Assembly: GCA_008692225.1 (NCBI GenBank)
Contig: VICG01000007.1
Location: forward strand, 1,770,501 to 1,834,500
Reading direction: 5' to 3'
DNA length: 64,000 bases
From: Monilinia fructicola
Lineage: Eukaryota > Ascomycota > Leotiomycetes > Helotiales > Sclerotiniaceae
In this document: in pieces, positions 10,862 to 21,635 of the stretch
How the letters are laid out: the number at the start of each line of letters is the position of its first letter
How positions within the stretch are numbered: the first letter of the stretch is position 1
Notes under the pieces: generated by a model
Told to the model about the DNA's origin: nothing
What the model saw: the letters and a program-made list of their open reading frames with translations, nothing else
The model's database searches: none
Translations under genes and position numbers: made by a program

Positions 10862-13800
10862 TGTATCTTTTGAATGTATTTTGCCAAGATTATACGTCTT
10901 TATTGATGGATAAGAGTTTGCAATGAGCTGTGGTGAATAGATATCGTGTTTGACAGGTATCAGTCTTGTGCAATGGGATCTGGAACTTGGTACAAATCTT
11001 GTAGGCAACAATCAGAGTGGCTGGCTGTAGGTGGCTTAAGTGTAGGATCTTGGAATGCAACAAACGGATCAACTCAAACCGATACCAGAATCCTACATCA
11101 TAAACTTTACCAAGGTACCTCACCACGAGTCAGATTGAAATATTGCGATGTGAAATAGATCCATCTCAGGGAGGTTTCTGATCAGATCAATTATCAAAAT
11201 AGGTTATAATTTGATGGAAACTCAAAATCAGTGACCAAGCAACATTTAATGAAAACTCTTTTGCTGAGTCTGTATGGTGATCATACATAGATAGCTATCA
11301 TCAGTTTGATCTGACATCCGGGGTCAGGCTTTGCCTTCAGTCTTCATGTAGTATTTGTGAAGTTGAAAAGAGGTAACCTTTTAATCGACAATCTAGCAGA
11401 ATGTCAGTGAGTGTGCTCTCATAAATGAAGCGCTCATGGGTGACTATACTTAGAAGCGCACCGGGAGAAAAACATCAGTCTCGGGATTTCGTTGTCATCG
11501 GCTACTACCGAACTACAGTACTGTACTGAGATTGAACCACATCACGAGCCACGGTCCTTCCACACACCCCGCACACTCCACAGATCAACCACCATGCATG
11601 CATCCCGTCGACAATTGTTTGGTGATGTCTTGAGGGCACGGCACGGGAACAAATGATAGCTTTTGCTCCTGAATCTGGTATGAATCCTGTTCGAATAAAC
11701 GTCTTCACGCTGCACATACCCTACTTAGAGCAATAATTACATCCCAGGTTAGGTATTCAACTACTCTCTTATCTTGTCTTGTCCCATCGATATGAGGAAT
11801 CATTGTCTCCACTTGGATAGCCGAAAACGCCATTAAATGAAGGGGCTTCAAAGTGAATGAAACAGAACAAAATTAAACCAGGGCATCTAGTATCCGAAAA
11901 GAAGGAAGCGCTTATCAAAAGCCAGATCATAATTCTAACATTTAGCATTTTATTGCGGATATCGGCACGGATGTGCAGCATTCTGGATCATTCAGATGTC
12001 CTCGGGAGGCTCAAGTGTCGTTACACCTAGCAAGTGCAGCAAGCGCTTGCTATATTCTAATTCTAGGCACAAATTCTTCATTCCATGATATACTCGTCCA
12101 TATATTCCAAAGGAGCATTTCTTTAGTATCCCAAGGTCCCTATTTACAAGCTGTTTTACTGGTATTAGAATCTTCCCTCGAAGGCTCTAGCTAATTTTAT
12201 TGCTCCTGCTTATTTCGCCTAAGCTCTGCATTGTCTATCAATCGTTTTCCGAGATCCGGCATTGGCAACCAAGATATCTTCTCCGCCACAACTATTTAGC
12301 CCGCAATCTAGCTTCCCAATCCTACAAACGTGGTGAAGCTAGCATGTTAAATTTATCGCCGATTTGGCTCGGATCTGTGTCATGCATATCTCTATGCATA
12401 TTCGGACGCATTCCTATGTAGGTACATCGATCACTAGAGACATTTAGCCAGTTTACGTTTTCATTTTCATAGTTTATATAATAGGCATAGTCTATAAATA
12501 TAGTATTTCTGTTAAAAAGCATTTAGCTAATTTTAATACTTTCTAAATTAGTGTATATATAAGTAATATAGTATATTGTCATTTTAAGGTAGTAAAGCAT
12601 ATATTCATTCGTTAATCATATAATCAACCCCCCTTTTCACTATATTAGATTAATTTGATAAAAATGAAGCTTCACTCTATATTCATCGAAATGAATGAAT
12701 ATAAAGTAAATCTAAGGATTTCATACTTGCCCTTTTGGGACTCGTTTTAACAATGGATCGATCGCTACTATGAATTCCCTTATTCGAAACTTTTAATAGT
12801 TACCTAAATGTCTCTAATGTCTCTACTCTATACCATCTTCATGAAATCACACGGACACTTTTTTTTACATACACTGATGACGTGCAACGTATTTGTTTGC
12901 TCATGCATTTCACAGAGTATCATTTGCACTGCACGAAGTCGCAATTGGACAATGCACCTAATATGTTCAACACTTCACATTTTGCTGAGACAAGATACAT
13001 TCATGATGGACGAGTAGGGACATTTACCGGAGATAGTTTTTCTCGCCCCAATATGACATCAAGAAGGCCAAGATATATATATACCTGACACTCGTGGGAT
13101 GACACCCATCGACTTTTTGACTACTACTACAACATTGGGAGCTCAGCATACAGTTACCTGCATTGAAATCTCAAATACTCCTTCTCTTTACGATTTTCTA
13201 CATATATACTAAGTACTCCACATGATATTCACTTCCGAATCTAGGATCTCCGGCCTCTCCAACAGTCCAACTACTCCAGCTCCACGATGGATCACCCACC
13301 TTCTCCATTATCCCACTATATCCCCCTTATCTTTGATATCACTGGCTAGATCATTCGCTTTTTCCATCATCAAACCCTGAATTCACACTTATTAGTGTGG
13401 GGGTTCGCATGTCTCGTGTGGGGTATCATGACAACCCCCAAGATTACCGAGGCTCTTCCTGTATATCTATCTATATCCAAAATCATCACTCCCCCCCAAA
13501 AACGTGATCTCCACTTCTGGGAACCCGTCCGTGTGCTTAATAGGCGTGGGGGGAGGGGACGGGGGGAGGGGTCGTGTTTTTTATAGGGAAGTGGCCGCCG
13601 ACACGATATATTCGAGCTTGAGATGTTGGGAATTGATGGGAGGAGTGCTGATATATATGATTTGTTGAGCTGAGTTGAGCTAAGTTGGTTCCTCGCCGGA
13701 GCTTTCACTCTTTTATGTTTACATGTAAGTAGCCAATGAGATCCTAGATCTGGGATATGGATAGTTCCAGTTTCAATTTACTAGACCTAGGTTTAGTTTT

Positions 13801-13941
13801 GCACTTTCTTTTCACTTTCTTTTATTTGTATTTATAAGTCTTTCCTTTTGAGCTTCTTTTTTTTCCTTTCTTCATATTCTTGAGAAGGTCATCAAATTGA
13901 GAGACTTGTCTTCAGTATTTGAAAAGGATCTCAAATTAGCA
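10862..13941. other. Intergenic, 3.1 kb, gene-poor
   Basis: No coding region is supported. 12470-12720 is strongly AT-rich. Around 13400-13570 there are homopolymer-rich C and G runs. The last 200 bases before 13942 are a pyrimidine-rich promoter (TTTTCCTTTC tracts) of the aldolase gene. Confidence 0.45.
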
Positions 13942-14906
13942 ATGTCTCCCTCACAATCATTTACAAGTGGCAATATCCATGTCAATAGAAATCGTCCATT
14001 GGTACCGGGAATCTACGTCCCAACCGTTGCATTCTTCCACCCAGACTCTGAAGATGTCGACGTTTCAACAGTTGCCAAACACGCTTCCAGACTTGCCACT
14101 TCCGGAATTGCAGGTCTCGTTACTCATGGCTCAAATGGCGAAGCAGTTCACCTTACCCATTCCGAACGCTCCCTCATCACCTCCACTACACGCAGAGCTC
14201 TTGACGAATCGGGGGCATCATCCATGCCTATAATCGTAGGCTGCGGGCTCAATCTGTCAAAGAAACCGTTGAGCTCTGCAGAGAAGCCAAGGAGTCAGGA
14301 GGAGACTATGCCATTGTTCTTCCACCGAGTTACTACGCATCTCTCCTAAACCCGCAACTCATATTAGATTTCTTCATCCAAATTGCTGATCAAAGTCCTA
14401 TCCCCCTCCTCGTCTACAATTATCCCGCCGCTCAAGGTGGACTTGATCTCAGTTCCGATGTCATCCTCACACTTTCTGCTCACCACAATATCGTGGGTGT
14501 AAAACTCACATGTGGAAACACTGGGAAACTGGCACGAATTGCCGCATCTGCCAAACCATCCTTTATCACGACCGGAGGTTCCGCAGACTTCATTTTGCAG
14601 ACAATGGTAGTAGGAGGTCAGGGAACTATAGCCGGATTAGCAAACCTAGCACCTAAAGCCTGCGTAAAAGTGATGAAGCTATTTCAAGAGGGAAGGTTGA
14701 AAGAGGCGAGAGAGTTACAAGCAATTGTTGCGAGGGGAGATTGGGCAGCTATCAAGGGGGGTTTCGTTAGTGTCAAGGTTGCATTGGAGAAATACTACGG
14801 ATATGGTGGATTACCTAGGAAGCCATGTGCATTACCCGAGAAGAAGGCATTGGCAGCGATGAATGAAGAGTTTGCGGAATTACTAGAGCTGGAGAAAACC
14901 CTGTAG
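13942..14906 (+). CDS. Dihydrodipicolinate synthase/N-acetylneuraminate lyase family aldolase, one frame break
   Basis: From ATG 13942 (MSPSQSFTSGN) the protein is about 321 residues, the family length. Visible signatures are GLVTHGSNGE (substrate-binding GxxGE loop), LLVYNYP with the catalytic Tyr, and VGVKLTCGNTGKL with the Schiff-base Lys. Family members are class I aldolases of (beta/alpha)8 fold. In fungi the choices include 2-keto-3-deoxy-L-galactonate aldolase of galacturonate catabolism and 4-hydroxy-2-oxoglutarate aldolase; the substrate is not decided here. The frame shifts once at a GGG run, 14245..14247, where one more G would restore it, so the break is probably a sequence error. 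Single exon otherwise. Confidence 0.82.
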
Positions 14907-15686
14907 TTAAGGAAGTTTGATGGGAATGGGTTGAATAGAATGGCATGAGAAAACTTGCTTGCTGCAATTTGAATTGTACATACATAGCTACAGAGTGACC
15001 AGACACCAGAACGTGAAATTCGTTTTTCTCTACCTGTGCGAATCGTACTCCTCCCTGCAACATGCCAAGGTTCCTTCCTATCAAAACCTCACAATACACC
15101 CACACTTCTCTGACACCCACCTAATATCACACACCCGGGCAGGCAAGACCTGAGTCAGACAAGCAACCGAGTCGGATTACGGCCCGTCAACAGCAACAAC
15201 TCGGTGTCCAACCCCACCTATAGGATCCTGGCAACGATATTTACAGCAAAGTTGATGCACGTCTTACCACAAACATATAGAACAACAGTGAGTCCAAGCC
15301 CGCCAAGCCGGTCTGCCCAAGTCCGAACAGTCTATCGCGCCACCATCTTCCTCGTGTATCTCCAGCAACCAGCCATTGGAAGATGCTGCAAAGAAGCCGG
15401 TAGTAGAGTGGGAGCAGGAGCGTGGGGGTACAATAAGCTTACTCGGTTGGGTGCGGAATGCGGCAGTGGAGGGGGCAAAAAGCAAGTCGAGAGGAGCACA
15501 GAGGTGGGGTGATGGAGATAGGAAGGTAGATGGGAACTTGGAAGGTAGGTCCGCACGTGGTAGGTAGGTGACTAGTTGGGGGTATTGTTGGAATTGGAAC
15601 AGCGTGAGGGTATTGGGGATTGAGGATGGATCATGGGTGAGAGGGTAGGATGGCCAAGCTGCAGGGGGAAGGGAAGGGGGCCAATA

Positions 15687-15722
15687 TGATGATGAAGATG
15701 ATGACGATGATGATGATGATGC
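15687..15722. repeat. (GAT)n trinucleotide repeat, interrupted
   Basis: About twelve GAT units with one GAA and one GAC interruption, in a non-coding spacer. A possible polymorphic microsatellite. Confidence 0.85.
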
Positions 15723-15997
15723 TTACCTAGGTAAGGTTCGTTCGTGTCGGGAGGGAAGGGCAGGGCAGGCCTGCATGACTCGCTTCATATCCCATGGCTT
15801 GACTTGACCGTTGACCGTTGAGCATGGGAAGTGTGAAGGTGGGGGGACGTGGGGGTTTGCGGGGGTACCGGTAGGGAATATGAACTCGTGACATGCCGAG
15901 TCCCGGGACCTTCCCGATTCTCGTGATAGTCTTTATGTTTTGCATTCTAATCATTGTATGTGCGTAGAAATGGCGAACATTGTACAAAGTGTATGGT

Positions 15998-16029
<32 letters not shown>

Positions 16030-16030
16030 G
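15998..16030. repeat. (TTG)n trinucleotide repeat
   Basis: Eleven uninterrupted TTG/GTT units in non-coding sequence. Confidence 0.9.
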
Positions 16031-16469
16031 GATATAATGACATAATTGTATGAAATATAACCCTCGTCATGCTACTCTACCTTCTGTTCCTATTTGGAAC
16101 TATACATCCTTTTTCCTTCTCGGCCCAACGCTTTTGCCTTGACTTTAGAAGAGTAAATAAATGACTTGGCAAATCAGATGTCCTCCCAAAACACATTCTA
16201 CTTTTTGCAATTGATACTCTAGGAAACTCCCTTCTATACATCAAAATACCCAGAAACTTCCAAACTCCATCCTCATGTTTCCCCATCGATGAGCATACCC
16301 TCCGTGCTAGATCCTGGCTCTGTTGATTCGATGTTAAATGTGAGGTATCCGTCGTCTTAGATATCCATATTTTGGTAGACTTTGGTCAAGGCTTCATTAT
16401 CCGCTACATCATTGAAATAACCGTCAGATGGTTGTAGATCCAAATCTGAATCCAATCGCTATCTGACAG

Positions 16470-17573
16470 TTACGAGTTCTCCGAGTCCTCCGTGCCGGAA
16501 GAACTTATATGTTTTCTCGGTGGGAGACCCATCGCCTGAAAACTCAACATGTTTATCTGCGGAAGCCTCCAATCCAAATTCCACGAAACGGTAGCCCAAT
16601 CAGAGAGATATGACCCCCAAATAGGCTTCCAACAATGCCGTCCCCCAACTGTGGTGTCGTACTTGAGGCGAGTAAAAGACGAACCCAGATAAATGTCGCC
16701 AGTTTTAGGAAAGCCCTTAAACGATACCAAGCTGCCATCGTCACCGTCATTCGGTCCTTCATAATCGTAGAGGGAAAAACTTATCAATGCGGTCTTGATC
16801 TCTTAGCTTCATCGTGGGCCCTTGATCGCTGACAAACAATATCGTCTCAATGTTGCCCAAATCTTGAACTAGATATCGGAGAAAGGTATTCAAAATTGGC
16901 CTCGGCTTGATGTAAAGATCGTCATACACTACTACCACATGGGTAACCAGCCTTTTGTCTCCTTCTGAAGCTTTGACAAAGGGGCTCAAATATGTTGTTC
17001 CGGTGTGCTCATCTGACCAGGTACCGCTTTCCACAGAAACAATATCCCGCTTTGGGTTGTATGGATAGGACGTTCTAAGAATGATGAGAAGCAGTATTGA
17101 TAAGATGCTTTTGCGGCTTTGCGGGAGAGATGTGTGGTATGTAGAAGGAGGTTTCCAATTAGAGTATCAGAATTTGGTCCAGGGGGCACAGCAGAACCTG
17201 ACTTTGCCGGGGACGAATCACCATTCCATGTAGAGGTATCAACACGGGTCAGTCCATGGATCTGAGAGGTAGGTCCGGAAATCAGTAACTGGATATAGAC
17301 AGTTGTCGAGAGCGGATTCCCAGACCATCATTTGCATCTCAGTAAAGAGCCATGAGAGCTTTGAGAAACTTCTCGCCTCGTTTTCTGGTGTGATGGTAGG
17401 AGAATATGAGGTTGTCATGGTTTCGTTTTCTTCTTGTTCTTCTTGTTGTTGCTGTTGTTCTACATTCCGACCTTCTCCAACCTCTAACACTGGCTCGCAC
17501 TTTCCATTCTGTCCACCGGATCGCCCAATCCTTCCTTTGTCAGCCGAAGACCTCCAAGAAAAGATCTAGCCAT
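16470..17573 (-). pseudogene. 2EXR-domain protein, several frame breaks
   Basis: A chain of overlapping minus-strand frames gives one protein of about 365 residues starting near ATG 17573. After a Gln/Glu tract (about 17450) comes FSKLSWLFTEMQMMVWESAL, the core 2EXR motif of fungal proteins (F..LP.E...IWE.AL). This is followed by a central region with YNPKRDIVSVES, a hydrophobic THVVVVYDDLYI strand, and a C-terminal part ending at 16470. The frame must change near 17520, 17243, 17085 and 16770. Not all of these are at long homopolymers, so real decay is as likely as sequence error. 2EXR proteins are abundant in Pezizomycotina and have no established biochemical function. Confidence 0.6.
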
Positions 17574-19231
17574 GTTGATCACAAAGTATATACGATTGAT
17601 AGCAGTGAATGTAGATAATAGAGTATATAGAGGAAATTTCTTTCTTTGAATGTGTATATTGATGTTTGATGGTTAATACTTTCTTTGATTCAAAATGGGG
17701 GCGAATTGAACCGAGGAATTTTCAAGGAGAGAGATGCGAGAAGTCTTCCGATAGAAGAAGAAAAAAAGATTGGTTCAACATTTTACCAGAACAAATCGCA
17801 AATTCGCCATCACAACTAATGTCGCTGGAAAGTACCAGTTTCGCTAAATGCGGGGAGCACTTTCGTAGTTCATACTTTGATTTTTCTGGGGGACGAGGCG
17901 AGGGAATTTGTGGTGAAGTTTCTCGTGGACACGGCGGAGGATTAGATAATTTTAGAAAACATGCTCTCTCTTATGTATCTTGTTGTTTGTTAGAAAGTTG
18001 ATAATTTCAAATTCAACTGATGGTCCTTCAAGTTATCAGCTACGAAGGGGTGCCGATTCTCTTCATCGCAACGCTTAATCTCCTTCGCCAACTCGATCTA
18101 TCTCAGACAAACTACTTCAGAAGTGTGTCGTTATGATGGCCACAGACTTGGTTTTCCTCTTACTAACAAAGTCCAAAAGACTGCTACTCTGAGGACTCAT
18201 ATTCTCACGCGATTTAGGCAGTCGTTGCACCAAAAACGATCAACGCTATCTATTGATGGCACATACCAAGTCTAGAAGCTATCCCAACACGACTTAATTC
18301 CAAGTCCTGCTTGTTTCTAAACCAAGTATACCTAGCCCAGACTACTTACTGAACCATAGGGTCCCTCCTAATAAGTATTACAAGCGAGAAAATGTCCACA
18401 CCTACTGGAGTAGAGCCCACTTCACCCCATTTCACTCCTAAGCTCTCAAATATTACATGATTCCTACAACAAGCCGATATGTACAGGAAGATCAATCGTA
18501 GCGACTTCCCTCAAGCAAGGGGTAGAACGAATTTGGTTCATCAATTGTCTACCTCTGGAACTCAACGACATGCCCGCCCTCCATTTGCTGAACAGGCGAG
18601 TGTTCGTACCGACGCTGACGTGTTCTGTTCATCGCCTGGCCTAAAGTCAAGCGCACACTGATAGAGTCTCGACAGGAACGTGGGAAACCAGATACGACAT
18701 ATCTACCCTAGCGTAGCCAAGACCAGACAGTTGGACCCCCCTAAAAAGGCAACGAAAACAGGAAACAGATATAGCAGAAATGCACACACACCATCGATGC
18801 CATGGAACGTGCGACAAGATTGAGCGCTGGCTCAATTCCTCGATCTCTCGATTTCCGATGGTAGATCGCTAAATCATGTACATACGGTACAAAAGCTTTT
18901 AAACCCTCACCGCCATCTGAGAAATCAAGACTAGAATGATCTCCTCGAATGCAAATTCCGGGGAAAGAAGCTACGTATCTCCTGCAAAAGTATGGAAAAA
19001 AAATATATATAATTCGAACAAAAGCATCGTGTGCATGAAACTCTTTTCCTATGCTACAGACTGTGTTCATATTCGCTATTAATATTAGTTAGAGGTATCG
19101 TATTGTATCTTATCATATGCATATATTCCTTTCCTTTCCTTTGCCAACCAACCCCATCGCATCCTTTATCATCCATTAACATCCGTCTCCCATTTCAAGC
19201 TTCATGCGAATCACGATCCCAAGCCTCATCC
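17574..19231. other. Intergenic, 1.7 kb
   Basis: No supported gene. The plus ORF 17666..18001 has no recognisable domain. Confidence 0.45.
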
Positions 19232-20198
19232 TCAAAACACCAAAGCCATAACCCCCAACATCCCAACCAACCCCGAAACCCCCATCTCCACCTTTCCCCC
19301 ACCACTCTTCCCCGTCGCCGTCGCGCTCGCCGCACCACTCAATCCAGAAGCGCCGCTCTGCACCACCGTTGTAACCGTGGCCACGCTCTCACTTACCGTA
19401 CTCGCACTCCGCGTGGTCTTGCTCCTCGTCGTCCCCGGGATCGTCGTCAAACTAGTTTCAACCTCAACTTCTGTGCTGACAACCCGGCTTCCCTCAATCT
19501 CAGTCGTAATGGTCGTTGGGACCGAGATTGTTTGGGTAGACACACACTTTCAGAAATAGTGGTTGCGGGGATCGTAGTAGCGGGGATGGTACTAGCAGGG
19601 AGTGTTGTCGTATAGGTAATTGTTACTCCACCTAAAGCCGATGCTGGGATAGCGCTTCCAACACCGCTGGCCGTGAATTGGGAGGGCATAGGTAGGGTTT
19701 GTGTGTTAGGTTTGGCTGCTTCGTTGCTACTGTAGATATTCCCTGTCGTCCCATCTTTATTTGTATAAATCTCCCCGTTTCCAAGTTTGCGGTAGCGCCG
19801 GAAGGAGAAGTGTACGAACCTCCAACGACAGTTCCATAACTATCATCTGGGAGATAATAATTGGTTGTGAATTGATCGTAGCAAAAGGGGATATTGAGAG
19901 AGTGCATGGAGAGGCATGTTAGGGACGAAATGCAACACAGTGAAGCCGGATCGCGTTTCTCAATGCTGGCTCCTGAGGGGGAGAAAGCGACCGTTTGCTC
20001 GCAGGCAAGGAGGAGAGAACAATATCTTGGAATAAATTCACGAAGTCCGAATCGCCGATCTGTGGGGTATTTGCAGTTGTGGCGCTGGCGGGAGAACATA
20101 AGGTGTATCCTTGTCGACAGTCACCGCGAGATTTCAGCGTGGATGGCACTGCCAATTACTGCGGGCGCAACAAATGCGAACAGAAGACGATGATGCAT
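19232..20198 (-). CDS. Secreted Ser/Thr-rich protein with predicted GPI anchor, several frame breaks
   Basis: The N-terminus at ATG 20198 (MHHRLLFAFVAPAVIGSA) is a good signal peptide. A Cys-containing domain follows (GDCRQGYTLCSP, SLCCISSLTC, IPFCYDQFTTNYYLPDDSYG), then a long Ser/Thr/Ala-rich stalk (TTTLPASTIPATTIPATT) and a C-terminal hydrophobic tail (GLVGMLGVMALVF) typical of GPI attachment. About 320 residues. The frame changes near 20154, near a CCCCC run (about 19978), at CCCC 19773..19776 and at a TG dinucleotide run near 19545. The overall layout is preserved across all four breaks, so it is treated as one gene. Likely located on the plasma membrane or cell wall; function unknown. 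Confidence 0.65.
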
Positions 20199-21635
20199 AT
20201 TCTTGGTATGATATATCATCGTGATTAGAAGTGTATCAAATGTATGATGTACAACCTAAACGTTTGTATGTATGTACCGGGTTCAGAGGAGATGAAAAAG
20301 CGAATGAATGTACGATCTGGGGAAGCCGGACTACCTGTTGATCAACAGCCAAGTAAAAACGAAGTACATATACAAACTCGAGCAAGAACTTCAAGATGTA
20401 AGGCAATGAATGTCAGAGAGTAGTGGTGATAGAAACCAGGTAGAATAAACGACAGTGAATATTCTCCACGACTCCTCTTCTCGCACGATATACAAATTTG
20501 CAATGCGCGACAATTGTCAGAAGAGAAACAGAGAGAACAGAGATTTCAGGAAAGAGAAATTTCCCCCCATGAACCAACAAGAAAGTAAGGGAAGCAAATA
20601 ATTGGCAGCTCGGGTTGGACAGCAGCATGGGATGGATCAGTCACTGAATGAAGTATAGTACTTGCATACTCGGAAATGCGAGACACCCAACTCAAGCCAT
20701 TCCTGTGCCTTGCAGAGGTGTTTGCAGATGAAATCGCTTGGATGAGGCAGAAAAGGAAAAAAAAAAATAACACAAGGTAAGCTTGAGACTATACTGAAGT
20801 TCATGGTTGATTGGTGGTTGGTTGATTGGTGATATAGATAAGTCGGCAAAATGAAAGTTATTTTTAGGCCCCGGTCGTGAATTCAAAAGTGTCTAATTTC
20901 TATTATTCATGCCGGAAAGTGATTGGAAAAGATACTTGGTATAGGCCTTCAACGTTTCTCTTGACTCTTCAAGGCAAAGATCTAAATCAGCCCGCGAGCA
21001 AGACCTCATCTAAGATTCAAGCCTTCCAATCCCACAGTAAATTTTCTATAGGTCGTTTAATATCAGTCACCAGAGCAAGCATGGCTTTGCTAAAAGAGCA
21101 TTTCAGACGAACCGCTGCATGTCGGTATCAGATAATTTCTGAATTCAACGCATGAAACCCATGAGATTCATATGAATGAATTTGTTGATGTAGCAAAGGA
21201 AATAATAGAGATTCATCTTCTAGCTTCATGATTTCATAATGGTTTGCTATCTCATTTCTTGCCTTCCCCCTTCCTCTTCGTACAAATCCAATCCAATGCC
21301 ATAGGTTACTCGACCCTGATGCCTTCGCTTCCCTCGTCAAGAAAATAAGATAACAAAACAAGAAAGCGTGGGTATACATGAGTCTCATCTATTCTTTATA
21401 ATCTTCGTTGCTCATCATCATCTTTCCTTTATTCATCCACTGCACCACCTCTCCTTATCTATATCCACTCCACTAATCATTCGCCTCTCTCTCTCAATGA
21501 CACCGCCAACTCCTTGTCTCATCACTGTCCTGCAACAATAGGTAAGATCCTCAGGCTAAATCCAATTGTACGATAACCTCCCGGAACCCCTATACATTTT
21601 CTCTACTCTCTTCCCACTACAGTCAGTCTACTCGT
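20199..21635. other. Intergenic, 1.4 kb
   Basis: Promoter of the GPI-protein gene at the left and kinesin 3' flank at the right. No gene is supported. Confidence 0.45.

Larger units (their letters stand above)
14907..16469. other. Intergenic, 1.6 kb, with simple repeats
   Basis: No gene is supported. It contains G-rich stretches, two trinucleotide repeats (separate entries) and the 12-bp palindrome TTACCTAGGTAA at 15723..15734. Confidence 0.45.

Noticed and set aside
17666..18001. 111-codon plus-strand ORF
   Set aside because: No domain, no promoter or intron signals, composition like spacer DNA.
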